DNA from: Vescimonas cirricatena
GTDB taxonomy: Bacteria; Bacillota; Clostridia; Oscillospirales; Oscillospiraceae
DNA length: 64,000 bases
Assembly: GCF_020687045.1 (NCBI RefSeq)
Contig: NZ_JAJEPW010000002.1
Coordinates: 57,396-121,395, forward strand
Direction of reading: 5' to 3'
Shown here: positions 16,635 to 25,290 of the stretch, in pieces
Position numbering within the stretch: position 1 is the first letter of the stretch
How the letters are laid out: every line of letters begins with the position of its first letter
Made by a program: the position numbers and the translations under genes
The notes under the pieces: generated by a model
The model's input: the letters and a program-made list of their open reading frames with translations, nothing else
Databases searched by the model: none
What the model was told of the DNA's origin: nothing

Positions 16635-16646
16635 GAGGTATTATAT

Positions 16647-16734
16647 TCATAAGCAAAAGAACAAGAACCCAACCTTTTGGTCAAAATACAAGATACACAT
16701 TGCAGCTGTCATTCCAACCGTTCCGAATAGGAAT
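16647..16734 (-). pseudogene. Original 3' end of the split XRE/membrane gene
   Basis: Minus-strand reading gives FLFGTVGMTAA followed by MCILYFDQKVGFLFFCL and a stop at 16647. The first eleven residues repeat those encoded at 18299-18333, where the main body of the XRE/membrane gene is cut off. Joining the two restores a natural hydrophobic C-terminus, so this is the displaced tail, separated from the body by the VanZ block. Confidence 0.7.
16700..16734 (+). repeat. 35-bp direct repeat, left copy
   Basis: Identical over 35 bp to 18299-18333; sequence begins TTGCAGCTGTCATTCC and ends CCGAATAGGAAT. Flanking bases differ on both sides, so the repeat is exact. The two copies are 1599 bp apart and bracket the VanZ-family gene. 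Confidence 0.9.
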
Positions 16735-16821
16735 TTCGCATCCTCACAGGCGGCGGAGTTGTGCGCCTTTCGGCGTGTTTCTTCGCTCGCATACGATTTT
16801 ATTGAAGGGAGAAAGATTGCC

Positions 16822-18261
16822 GTGCATGATTTTATTGGAACCATTTTTTATTTTTTTCGAAATGCAATTCCCCTCGCTTTGATCGGCTTGGCGGCAGGTG
16901 CAGTAATTCTTGTTATGCTGAACCTGAAGTGCCGTCGAGAAGGAAAATGTTTTCCGAAAGGGCAAGCTGTCGCCTTTCTCCTTCTGTTGTGCTACTTGGG
17001 TGGGCTTGCTGCCATCACTTTAATGAACCGTATGGATAGTATGCGAACGGGCGTCCAGCTCCTTCCCTTTTTGGCGTTTTGGGAGGCGTGGAATAACTTT
17101 ACCCTGCAAATTTGGCTAAACCCTTTGCTGAACATCGCCATGTTCCTTCCACTGGGCGTACTGCTTCCTCTTGCGGTAAAGCATTTCCGACGGTGGTTTT
17201 GGATGCTGACCGCCGGGGTCGGCACATCTCTTGTGATCGAGCTGCTTCAGTATGTCCTTGGTCGTGGACAGGCCGATGTGGACGATCTGATATGCAATGT
17301 TTTGGGGGCCATGCTGGGGTACTGCTTTTGTATGCTGTTCGTCAGCTTGGTGAGGAAACAATGGAAAACCGCCGGAGTCTATGTTATTTTTCCCGTTCTG
17401 TCCATCGCTGCTCTGGCCGGTGTGTTCCTCACCTATCATTTCCGGCCCTATGGCAACCTTGCGGACGGTCCGATCTACAACGCGAAGACCAAGGAAATCG
17501 AATGGGTGCAGGAATGTTCTTTGTCCAATGCGCCCGGACCGTCCGGAGTGTACCGGACGGAGCCGTTCACAAGGAAGGACTGCGATGCCTTTGCGTCAGA
17601 ATTTGTTGGGCGACAGGGAGCGGAAATTCGATTCGGTACTCCCGATGTAGATTACTATGACAGCAGAGCTTTCTACTCTGACCACCGCACCTATGCCTTG
17701 TGGGTGTGTTACAATGATCACTCCTACGAGTACACGGATTATCGCGTGGACAGTAAACAACGATACAGCGAAAAGGGTGGAGCGATCACAGAGGACGACC
17801 TTCGTGCCGCTCTGGACAAGCTGGGCGTCGAGATCCCCGATGCGGCCAGTTTTGTCACCGCGGACGAGAGCGCGGGAAGGTACGCTTTTCGGGCAGAATG
17901 TGTAGTAGAGGACGATGTGCTTACCAATGGTGAATTGGTCTGCTGGGTGGCAGAGGGCGGTATCCTCTACAAGGTAGACAACCATCTTTCTGTCAGCACC
18001 CTTCATGGAAATGCTGCAGTTATCTCTTCCCAAGAGGCGTATGAGCGTCTTTGTGCTGGGCAGTTCTCTTGGCGTGATGTGCCCATGTTCAACTATTTGT
18101 CCCCACGGCAAGTGCGAGTCACTGACTGTAAGCTCGAATATATGACCGACAGCAAGGGATTCCACCAGCCCGTTTACTTGTTCACCCTCTCAGATGAAAA
18201 TGATGCCGCACTGCGGGGCGGTACCGGTTGGACCACTTTCGTTCCAGCTTTAGCCGGATAG
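16822..18261 (+). CDS. VanZ-family membrane protein with long extracytoplasmic tail
   Basis: A 479-residue protein. The N-terminal part (residues about 15-210) has five or six membrane helices and the VanZ pattern: LLNRMDS-like loop, NPLLNIAMFLPLGVLLPL, IELLQYVLGRGQADVDDLICN and a following GAMLGY helix. VanZ itself gives low-level teicoplanin resistance, but most family members are of unknown role. The remaining 270 residues are soluble and probably outside the membrane, longer than usual for the family. Start chosen is GTG at 16822 behind GGGAG. The gene lies inside a block bracketed by 35-bp direct repeats and its 3' end overlaps antisense sequence of the XRE/membrane gene. Confidence 0.8.
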   Translation: MHDFIGTIFYFFRNAIPLALIGLAAGAVILVMLNLKCRREGKCFPKGQAVAFLLLLCYLGGLAAITLMNRMDSMRTGVQLLPFLAFWEAWNNFTLQIWLNPLLNIAMFLPLGVLLPLAVKHFRRWFWMLTAGVGTSLVIELLQYVLGRGQADVDDLICNVLGAMLGYCFCMLFVSLVRKQWKTAGVYVIFPVLSIAALAGVFLTYHFRPYGNLADGPIYNAKTKEIEWVQECSLSNAPGPSGVYRTEPFTRKDCDAFASEFVGRQGAEIRFGTPDVDYYDSRAFYSDHRTYALWVCYNDHSYEYTDYRVDSKQRYSEKGGAITEDDLRAALDKLGVEIPDAASFVTADESAGRYAFRAECVVEDDVLTNGELVCWVAEGGILYKVDNHLSVSTLHGNAAVISSQEAYERLCAGQFSWRDVPMFNYLSPRQVRVTDCKLEYMTDSKGFHQPVYLFTLSDENDAALRGGTGWTTFVPALAG

Positions 18262-18973
18262 CAGATTGACAAGAGGATTGCACAAGAAACCGCATAACTT
18301 GCAGCTGTCATTCCAACCGTTCCGAATAGGAATAACGGAACAATCGAAAGCAGTAGTGAGATGACGCTGCAAACAAACATGGCCTTTCTGAGGCTGGCAG
18401 CGTTGTCAAATTTGAACAAGGCAATTGCACCAAGCAGGATAATCAAAATTGTGAGGATTCCTGTCAACAGCGGCGTGAAATTCGCATACCCTACGGGGAG
18501 CAGACTGAAATATGAATACACTTCAATAGTTTGTTTGGTTGGACTTGTCGCGAACACCATGACAGTACCGATCGGTAGTATCTCTAAAATTAACGCTATA
18601 CCCTGTAACGCAAGAGCGGACAGATGATAGGCTCTATTCGTTGCTTTCATTGAATTCCTCTTCTTTCGTGTGTAGATGTAAAGAATTGCTATTGCAACAA
18701 TGATAAGACCCAGTGTCCAGATATAACTTTGACTTACCAAAAATAGCGGTGAAATTATGAAAGCGATGCCAATAATGAAAATGATTACACTTATTACACT
18801 TGCAAGCATACGCTTTGAATAATTCAGCGACTCCAAAATAATATTGTCAGCTTGTTCTTTCATATCAACCTCCTCTATCCTTTTTCCAGACAGCAATTCA
18901 GTGATGGAAACGCCTAAAACATCTCCAAGCGGTTTTAACAATGAAGTGTCAGGAAGTCCTTTTCCCGTTTCCC
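18174..18973 (-). pseudogene. XRE regulator/membrane protein body, cut at both ends
   Basis: The minus strand encodes RETGKGLPDTSLLKPLGDVL and GVSITELLSGKRIEE, the end of an XRE helix-turn-helix, followed by six hydrophobic helices. This is the known class of Clostridia regulators with a DNA-binding head and a membrane tail. The N-terminal 40 residues are missing here but are encoded at 31521-31639, on the far side of a 12.55 kb element. After FLFGTVGMTAA the frame runs on into antisense VanZ sequence, so the last 40 residues are artificial. An ATG-started ORF of 255 residues (18174-18941) exists but lacks DNA-binding helices. Confidence 0.8.
18299..18333 (+). repeat. 35-bp direct repeat, right copy
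   Basis: Exact copy of 16700-16734. Here it still lies in the body of the XRE/membrane gene, encoding on the minus strand the FLFGTVGMTAA helix segment. Confidence 0.9.
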
Positions 18974-19007
18974 TTAATTAAAGATATTGTTGGGTAAAAA
19001 AGAAAGG

Positions 19008-20630
19008 TCAGTCGATTTTGCCGATGAAGCGGTAGTAGATTTCTACTTCCTGCTCACGGCTTCCATCCTCGCCCTTGACAGCTTCGTGGACGGTTATTTT
19101 TTCAATTAGAGTGTTCAGAAGTTCGGCGGTCAGCTCCACAGGGTTGACATACTGTTTCATTAGGGCAATCCACTTTTCAGCATCCGCTGCGGTCTGTACG
19201 GCGGCTTCCATCGTTTCGTGAAGCTGTCTTATTTTTGTTTCAAGTTCCTTTTGCTCGTTCTGGTACTTCTCGGACAGCATATTGAAGTTATACTCGGTTA
19301 TGCGTCCGGCAGACCAGTCCTCATACATTTTAGCAAACAGCCCGTCAACCTCGGCTTTACGCTTCTCTGCCTTTTTCAGCTCCGCAGCCTGCTTTTTCTT
19401 CGCAGAGTTTCTTTCCCTGTCGCTGGCATTGAGTAGCCGTTTCAGCAGCTTGTCCTCGTCTTTCTGTACCATCATAGACCAGTATTGCAGTCTTGCAAGC
19501 ACATAGGCATACAGTACATCATAGCGGATATAGTGCATGGAACACTGGCGTAATCCCTGTCCGTTCTTGCTGCAATGGTAGTACCCGTATGGGTTTTTGT
19601 TCTGCTTGTTTTCCCCATAGGCTAAAGACCATCCGCAGTCTGCACATTTTATCAATCCTGCGAAAATCTGTGTCGTACCGTTTCTGCGTTTCCTGCGTCT
19701 GCTTGCAATCAGCTCTTGAACTTTTTGGAACACTTCTTCGGAAATGATGGCTTCGTGGGTATTTTCCACACGATACCATTCTTCCTGCGGCTTCCGCACC
19801 TTTTTCTTGTTCTTGAATGAAATGTTGCTCTGCTTGTTGTGAACGCTGTGACCGATGTAGGTTTCCTCTTTCAAAATGCTCTTGACCTGTGCAATCGTCC
19901 ACGCATAGGCTTTTTCTGCGGGCGCACCGGCGTAGATATTGGCGAAAGTCCCGTATCTTTCATAGTTCAGCCAGCCGGGGGTAGGTACTTTTTCCTCCAC
20001 CAGAATCCGTGTAATGCTGGCGGCTCCACGCCCGTGTACAGCAAGGTCAAAAATCTTCTCTACAATCCAGCGTGTTTCCGGGTCGATCAGAAGATGACCT
20101 TTTTTGTCCGGGTCTTTTACATAGCCCAGCGGTGCATAGGCTCCATAGTGTGCGCCATTGGCAAATCTTGTGTGCATGGCAGCCTTGACCTTTTTGCTGG
20201 TCTGTCGGGCGTGCATTTCATTCAGGATGTTTAAGAACGGTGCAAGCTCGCTTTCTCCGTTGATGGTGTCCACATTGTCATTGATGGCAATGTAGCGTAC
20301 TCCCTTGCTGGGGAAATAGATTTCCGTGTACTGACCGGTCAGGATATAGTTTCTTCCCAGACGGGATAAGTCCTTTGTGACAACGCAGTTGATTTTCCCG
20401 TCCTCGATGTCATCAATCATCCTTTGGAAACTTGGACGCTCGAAATTTGTCCCGCTCCATCCGTCGTCAATGTACTCGTCTACAACAGTCAGCCCATGCT
20501 CTGCGGCATACTGCCTAAGCATCATGCGCTGGGTCTGGATACTGCCGCTTTCCCCCTGTAATTCATCGTCACGGCTCAATCTCAAATATAGTGCAGTGTT
20601 ATAAATCGTTGTATTGTATGGTTGTTTCAC
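19008..20630 (-). CDS. Large serine recombinase
   Basis: This 540-residue recombinase should excise and integrate the surrounding element. The N-terminal resolvase domain has ALYLRLSRDDE with the catalytic serine at about residue 19 and the TKDLSRLGRN motif near 90. A recombinase domain follows, then a zinc ribbon (CADCGWSLAYG with YHCSKNG, about 335-365), a coiled-coil (about 400-470), and a DUF4368 C-terminus (AELLNTLIEKITVHEA). The start is GTG at 20630, preceded by GAAGGAGG; an upstream extension lacks a ribosome site. It sits 35 bases from the left end of the element, the expected position for cutting its own ends. Confidence 0.93.
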   Translation of the reverse strand: MKQPYNTTIYNTALYLRLSRDDELQGESGSIQTQRMMLRQYAAEHGLTVVDEYIDDGWSGTNFERPSFQRMIDDIEDGKINCVVTKDLSRLGRNYILTGQYTEIYFPSKGVRYIAINDNVDTINGESELAPFLNILNEMHARQTSKKVKAAMHTRFANGAHYGAYAPLGYVKDPDKKGHLLIDPETRWIVEKIFDLAVHGRGAASITRILVEEKVPTPGWLNYERYGTFANIYAGAPAEKAYAWTIAQVKSILKEETYIGHSVHNKQSNISFKNKKKVRKPQEEWYRVENTHEAIISEEVFQKVQELIASRRRKRRNGTTQIFAGLIKCADCGWSLAYGENKQNKNPYGYYHCSKNGQGLRQCSMHYIRYDVLYAYVLARLQYWSMMVQKDEDKLLKRLLNASDRERNSAKKKQAAELKKAEKRKAEVDGLFAKMYEDWSAGRITEYNFNMLSEKYQNEQKELETKIRQLHETMEAAVQTAADAEKWIALMKQYVNPVELTAELLNTLIEKITVHEAVKGEDGSREQEVEIYYRFIGKID

Positions 20631-20737
20631 GGTTAAAAATCCTCCTTCTAAAAGAAACAACCCACGCTTATACAATACTCGCTGGTACAAGTATATCATA
20701 AGCGTGGGCTGATTGACAGTCGTTATTCCGTATTTTT

Positions 20738-20923
20738 TCAGGAAGCGGCGGCAGCGTGCTGGATCACATCTTCCAGCAGACTGTCAAGCGGCTTCCCATC
20801 CTGTGCGAAATGCTCCGATACTTTGATACGGACTTTCCCCATGACAAAATACTGGGTGCCGTCTTTTTCGGTAAGCAGGGTGCCGCTGTTTTTGTTATTG
20901 CTCTCGTTTTTGCTTTTTGCCAT
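20738..20923 (-). CDS. tnpW: Transposon-encoded protein TnpW
   Basis: A 61-residue protein matching the TnpW family: lysine- and asparagine-rich head, then TEKDGTQYFVMGKVRIKVSEHF and a C-terminal DSLLEDVIQHA helix. The function is unknown, but the gene regularly accompanies DUF4368-type recombinases. The start follows GGAGGTAACTGCCT. Confidence 0.85.
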   Translation of the reverse strand: MAKSKNESNNKNSGTLLTEKDGTQYFVMGKVRIKVSEHFAQDGKPLDSLLEDVIQHAAAAS

Positions 20924-20999
20924 AGGCAGTTACCTCCATAAATGAAATATGCCCGACAAGGGAATGTCAGGCAGGTGTACAGCCGCAGACTGTCTCCAT

Positions 21000-21184
21000 G
21001 TCAACCAAACTGTGTCAACCGGCAGAAAAGACTTTGAAAACAATCCATAGGCGCTCTATGATTACTTTTTACTTTTTCTTTGATTTCTTGGTTGACATGG
21101 TTGACAAAGGAGAGAAATGCCCCAAATATCAGGCTTTTCCCCGTCAACCGGCTGTCAACCGAAGCGTTAACCAAACTGTCAACC
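21000..21184. repeat. Cluster of GTCAACC repeats
   Basis: Seven exact copies of GTCAACC lie in 185 bp: five on the plus strand (21000, 21014, 21143, 21154, 21178) and two on the minus strand (GGTTGAC at 21090 and 21099), plus a one-mismatch copy GTTAACC at 21166. No ORF with a credible start explains them. The cluster is immediately downstream of the VapE gene and has an AT-rich centre (21056-21090), so it may be an iteron-type replication origin for the excised element. Confidence 0.6.
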
Positions 21185-21193
21185 GGTGGCTTT

Positions 21194-22591
21194 TCAGAAT
21201 GGCAGTTCCATTTGCCGGGCTTCTTCTTCCGTGATTTCCTGAAAACCGTCCCCCTCCGGCGGGTCTTGGTTGACACGCTCCCAGCCTTTTTGAGAACCGT
21301 ATTTCTTATACCGCTTCGGGCTTTTGTAGGCTGCCCAGCCCTGTATGATGCCGCCCGCAATGCCGGTATTCATAATCTCGCAGATTGCCCGTGTCTCCCA
21401 GTCTGCCGGGGAATTTAAGTTCCCCAGCGCTTCCTCATAAAGCTGCTTGGAACATACCCTGTCGCCGGTGTAGTCCTCCAAATAGGCGTAGATCATGCCA
21501 GCCTGTGTGTCCTCCTGCATGAAGTCCTGCTGATGGGCGTTCAGGTATCGGTTCATTTCCATGCTGAATGACAGCTTATACTTCCCACTGCGGTAAACCG
21601 TCATGGCTTCCGCCCACATCTGTTCGATATACGCCCTCGCCGCCGCTTCATCGTCCAGTATGTGAACCTCCGCCCGTTCCGGGTACACCGTCACGGGGAG
21701 AAAGCGCCGGTTGCCGGTGCGGTCACGGGGTAAAAAGTCCTGCCGGTTGGTCGTCCCTCCAAATACACATTGCCGCAGCCGGTCTGCCGGATGTGTCTCA
21801 TACGGCACTTTGTAGGTTTCTTTCTGGCGGCTTAAGAATGACTTGATTTCCTCAATACTCTTGGCGTTGGCTGTGGCGATCATCTCCGACATCTCGATAA
21901 TCCAATGCCCTTGAAGCTTGCGGTACACATTTTCATCGTCCAGCTTCTTCAAATCGTCTGAAAACCATTCGTCCCTGCCTGCCAGCAGCCGGAAAAAGGT
22001 AGATTTCCCGGCTCCCTGACCACCAACCAGACAGAGCATGACCTCAAACTTGCTCCCCGGTCTGAATACCCGCCGGATGGCTCCCATCAGGAACAGTTTC
22101 AAGGCTTCATAAGTGTATTCGTCCGTATCGGCTCCCAGAAAGTGATGCAGGGCATAACGGATGCGCTCTGTGCCGTCCCATTGCAGGTTGTTCAGGTAAT
22201 CCCTGACCGGATGGTAGCGGTTTTCATTGGCAACAATCTTGATGGCGCTCTGCACCTTTTTCTCGCTGATAAGCCCGTAATTTTCTTCCAGATACAAAAG
22301 CAGGTAGTTCATGTCCATGTCGGTCAGCGTGGTACTGGTGCGCTCCCAGCCTAGCGGCTTCACAATGTCAATCTGCTCCGTCAAAAGGTTCAGACGCAGC
22401 GCCTCACGAAACAGCGGGTCACGCTGGAACACCGTCAGGCAGTTTCGGATGCTGTTCTTCACGCCGCCTTTCTGCGTCCCCTCTAATGTCTCCCGGATTT
22501 CTGCCGGTGTCTGCGCCGGTTCCATTGTGTCCATCGTCCTTTTGACCGCTTCCTGCGTTTCCGGCGGCAAGCTCTGAAATTCGCTGTTCAA
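21194..22591 (-). CDS. VapE-domain (virulence-associated E) ATPase
   Basis: A 465-residue VapE-family protein, a primase-associated helicase-like P-loop ATPase found in satellite phages and integrative elements. Motifs: VKSAIKIVANEN-like lead (residues about 115), DYLNNLQWDGTERI, Walker A GGQGAGKSTFF (about 190), Walker B-like HWIIEMSEM (about 230), and FGGTTNRQDFLPRDRTGNRR (about 285). It probably unwinds or loads at an origin, working with the CHC2 protein encoded just upstream. The reading frame overlaps the CHC2 gene by 173 bp, unusually long. Confidence 0.85.
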   Translation of the reverse strand: MNSEFQSLPPETQEAVKRTMDTMEPAQTPAEIRETLEGTQKGGVKNSIRNCLTVFQRDPLFREALRLNLLTEQIDIVKPLGWERTSTTLTDMDMNYLLLYLEENYGLISEKKVQSAIKIVANENRYHPVRDYLNNLQWDGTERIRYALHHFLGADTDEYTYEALKLFLMGAIRRVFRPGSKFEVMLCLVGGQGAGKSTFFRLLAGRDEWFSDDLKKLDDENVYRKLQGHWIIEMSEMIATANAKSIEEIKSFLSRQKETYKVPYETHPADRLRQCVFGGTTNRQDFLPRDRTGNRRFLPVTVYPERAEVHILDDEAAARAYIEQMWAEAMTVYRSGKYKLSFSMEMNRYLNAHQQDFMQEDTQAGMIYAYLEDYTGDRVCSKQLYEEALGNLNSPADWETRAICEIMNTGIAGGIIQGWAAYKSPKRYKKYGSQKGWERVNQDPPEGDGFQEITEEEARQMELPF

Positions 22592-23159
22592 GCCGCAGCA
22601 CCTCCTTTCCCTGTGCGGCGATCAATGCCGCTTTTTCTTCTATTTCTCCGTATAACAAAATATCCAAAAGGTATTCTGTGTAGCTTATCCTCTGCAACGC
22701 TTCCACAAAAAGAGGATGCCAGATGGCATCCTGCGGCTGTGGGGCGTATGCTGTTTTCCAATGCTCCAGCAGGCGCTGATAATCGCATAGCACCCGGAAA
22801 CAATACCGTTCCGTTTCCTGAAATCTCTGCTCCGCTGATTTTTGCCGGGGCTGTGACCTGTTGTGACGCTTCCTATCTGGCGGCGCATTGCCGGATTTCT
22901 CATAGGAAACGCCGAAGTCCTCCGCAAGCCTGACCGCAGCTTCCCGTTTCCCCAATCCATGCAGCAAAGCGGCAAAGTCGATCACATCCCCGGAAGCCCC
23001 GCAGCCGAAGCAGTAAAAGCGGCTGTCCACTTTCATGCTGGGCGTGCGGTCATTGTGGAATGGACAGCAGACCATGCCGTTTCTCCCCACCCGGATTCCA
23101 TAGAATGAAGCAGCCTGCCGTGTGGTAACAGACTGTTTCACCGCTTCAAATACATTCAA
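22419..23159 (-). CDS. CHC2 zinc-finger (DnaG-type) primase-like protein
   Basis: A 246-residue protein. Residues about 8-75 form a DnaG-type CHC2 zinc-binding domain (CCPFHNDRTPSMKVD, then FYCFGCGASGDVIDF). The rest is helical with a basic linker (DRKRHNRSQPRQK) and no Toprim catalytic domain, so it is not a complete primase; it may provide DNA recognition for the VapE ATPase. The C-terminal 57 codons overlap the VapE gene in another frame. Start at 23159 after GGAGGGAGCA. Confidence 0.82.
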   Translation of the reverse strand: MNVFEAVKQSVTTRQAASFYGIRVGRNGMVCCPFHNDRTPSMKVDSRFYCFGCGASGDVIDFAALLHGLGKREAAVRLAEDFGVSYEKSGNAPPDRKRHNRSQPRQKSAEQRFQETERYCFRVLCDYQRLLEHWKTAYAPQPQDAIWHPLFVEALQRISYTEYLLDILLYGEIEEKAALIAAQGKEVLRLEQRISELAAGNAGSGQKDDGHNGTGADTGRNPGDIRGDAERRREEQHPKLPDGVPA

Positions 23160-23206
23160 ATGCTCCCTCCGTAAAAATACCGGTAGCGGTAAAGCTGCCG
23201 GTTATA

Positions 23207-24679
23207 TCATAGCTCCATCTCATGTTTCTTTCTCTGTACTTCCTGTGGCTGCTCCCTCCGGCGCAGTGCGGTATCTACGGCGTTCTGCACCTGCCGCAGC
23301 CGTATGACTTCCTCCCGGAGTGGCTTGTGCTGCGGAGACAGTTCGGCATACTCTGTTTTTAACTGTGCGTATTCCTGTTTCCATGCTTTCAGGGCAATGG
23401 GTTTTCCGTCCAGTTTTTCTTTCAGAATACGGCGGGCGGCATAAAACAGCCGTAACTCCGCATCGTGGGATGTTTCAAATTTCTCCCTCTGTTTCTTAAA
23501 CTTGATATTGTTCAATTCCGTATGGACAGGTTTTAGCCGCTGGTAATTCTCGCCCTCCCGTATCAATTCCTGCAATTCCTTTATCCTGGCAGATTTCTTT
23601 TTCATGGAGCCGCTTAATGCTTCAAATTCTTCACTGACAGAGGAAAGACGCTCCTGCAAATCCTCTAATGTGAGCAGCTTGTTTTCCGTCAGATAATTGA
23701 CGGCTTCGGCAAACTGCTTTAAGTTTCCGGTTCTGGCTTTATTGCTCCATGCCCCTGCGTTGCGCTGGTTGTAATAAGCGATCAGCAGGTCGGCAAGGTT
23801 CGGTGTCTGTGGTTTGGAAAGTTCTTCTTTTACCTCTGCCATCCAGACAAACAGGGCTTTGATCTTCTTCCTCACATCCTGCATGAGCCGGTTGGTGGCT
23901 TTAATCCAGCGGTTCAGTTCCCCTTTCTCGGTGCGGATGCCCTTTGCTTCCATCTGCCGGACATTAGCTCCCTCGTGGACAGTAGGTATCAGGTCAAGCC
24001 CCTGCCGCACATAGGAACGGTGGTCGATACGCACATCCAGTCCTTTTTCCTCAAATTTTGTATTAACGGCAGCCGCCCACTGCTCCCGCCAGTGTTCCAG
24101 TGTTTCCGGCTCGTGCCAGTCTGTTGTGTGGACAGCATTAAACATATAATCGCCATTTTTATCCCGGATTCGGTTTCCATCTTCATCAAGAAGATATTCC
24201 CGCCGCTGTTTTTGTCCCCATGTGCCATCCGGGTTCAAAGGGCGCATGGTTGTCATCACATGGAAATGCGGGTTTGGGATACCGCCGTCCTCTTTCTCCG
24301 GACTGTGAAAAGCAAGATCGGCAATCATGCCTTTTGCCACAAACTGCTCCTGCACGAACTTCCTCGCCAGCTCCATGTTTTCTTCCAGCGTCAATTCATT
24401 CTGCATGGCAATATCAAAGGAATAGGCAAGCTGTGCTTTTGGATGTTTCTCGCAGTTCTCCACAGCATTCCAGAGGGTCGCCCGGTCAAGATATATTTCC
24501 GGCGCATGGGGCGGCAGCATGATTTCCGAAGCGATCACGCCGCCCTTTTTGGTGTAGTCGCTGACTTCTCCATAGTAGCTGCTGTAAAGACGCTCCCCGG
24601 CTCGGTAGGCTGCGCTGGCAATGGCGCTCTGACCGGCGCTGCGCTTGATCTGTGCGATTGAAAAATGATAAAGTGCTAT
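23207..24679 (-). CDS. MobA/MobL-family relaxase with ATA at the start position
   Basis: A MOBQ relaxase of about 490 residues that would nick oriT and lead the strand in transfer. From the codon at 24679 the frame encodes ALYHFSIAQIKRSAGQSAIA, then AAYRAGERLYSSYYG with the candidate catalytic tyrosine, the standard N-terminus of this family. The histidine motif PHFHVMTTMRP is at about residue 118-128. The codon where relatives have ATG is ATA here, and no ATG, GTG or TTG exists in frame until 24538, which would delete the first 47 residues including the catalytic tyrosine. Either ATA is used weakly or the relaxase is impaired. C-terminal coiled coil. Confidence 0.85.
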   Translation of the reverse strand: MALYHFSIAQIKRSAGQSAIASAAYRAGERLYSSYYGEVSDYTKKGGVIASEIMLPPHAPEIYLDRATLWNAVENCEKHPKAQLAYSFDIAMQNELTLEENMELARKFVQEQFVAKGMIADLAFHSPEKEDGGIPNPHFHVMTTMRPLNPDGTWGQKQRREYLLDEDGNRIRDKNGDYMFNAVHTTDWHEPETLEHWREQWAAAVNTKFEEKGLDVRIDHRSYVRQGLDLIPTVHEGANVRQMEAKGIRTEKGELNRWIKATNRLMQDVRKKIKALFVWMAEVKEELSKPQTPNLADLLIAYYNQRNAGAWSNKARTGNLKQFAEAVNYLTENKLLTLEDLQERLSSVSEEFEALSGSMKKKSARIKELQELIREGENYQRLKPVHTELNNIKFKKQREKFETSHDAELRLFYAARRILKEKLDGKPIALKAWKQEYAQLKTEYAELSPQHKPLREEVIRLRQVQNAVDTALRRREQPQEVQRKKHEMEL

Positions 24680-24681
24680 CC

Positions 24682-24999
24682 TTAGTCACCGCCTTTCTCC
24701 TGCCCGGAAATACGGGCGTGGTTTTCTGCGGCAGACCGGATGAAATGCTCCGCCTGCGGCAGATTCAAAATGCTTTCCATGAGGGAATAAAATTCCGCTT
24801 CGGATAGCTCCTTTGTCTGTGGTGCAATGCTCTCAACGGCTGCCCCACGGGTAATCAGCCGGTGCGTCCTCTGTTTCCGGGAACCGCTTTCCAGATACGC
24901 CTGCCGGTTTTTCAAACGCTGCATTTTCCGTTTTTCCCGTTCCAGCAGGACAGTGGTTTTTTCATATTCCTGCTTTAACTGTTCCAAAGATTTTTCCAT
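24682..24999 (-). CDS. DUF3847 domain protein
   Basis: A 105-residue protein with an N-terminal coiled coil (EQLKQEYEKTTVLLEREKRK) and a basic HRLITRGAAVES segment followed by LSEAEFYSLMESIL, the DUF3847 pattern. Such proteins sit upstream of MobA/MobL relaxases and are candidate relaxosome accessory factors. Its TAA ends two bases before the relaxase start position. Start at 24999 after AAAGGATGTGAGAAC. Confidence 0.82.
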   Translation of the reverse strand: MEKSLEQLKQEYEKTTVLLEREKRKMQRLKNRQAYLESGSRKQRTHRLITRGAAVESIAPQTKELSEAEFYSLMESILNLPQAEHFIRSAAENHARISGQEKGGD

Positions 25000-25240
25000 G
25001 TTCTCACATCCTTTGCTTATAAGATAAAGAAAGACCATCCGCAGACAGTCTGTGTCAGTGCTTCTATAAAGCCCGATGAAAAGGGAAAACCACAGAGCGG
25101 ATTTCTCTTTGCGGCGGGTACACAGGGGATAGCCGCTTTAGCGGCGCAAGGGGGTGTAGCCACCTTGTCGGAGCAAAGCGAACGCAGACCTCGGATTGCT
25201 GATTTTATCAGCGGCAGAGGTAAGCTCCGCAGGACGCACG

Positions 25241-25290
25241 ATACATGGTCTTTAGACTATGTATAGAAGTGCGCCCTTAGTTCCTAAGGG
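25241..25290. other. Candidate oriT (MobQ/RSF1010-like)
   Basis: An imperfect inverted repeat ATACATGGTC (25241-25250) and GACTATGTAT (25255-25264) is followed by AGAAGTGCGCCCTTA (25265-25279). The core AAGTGCGCCCT matches the nick region of the RSF1010/pIP501/pGO1 oriT group as I know it. A second stem CCCTTAG/CTAAGGG (25274-25290) overlaps it. It lies 240 bp upstream of the relaxosome genes, the expected place. The rest of 25000-25240 has no gene. Confidence 0.75.
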
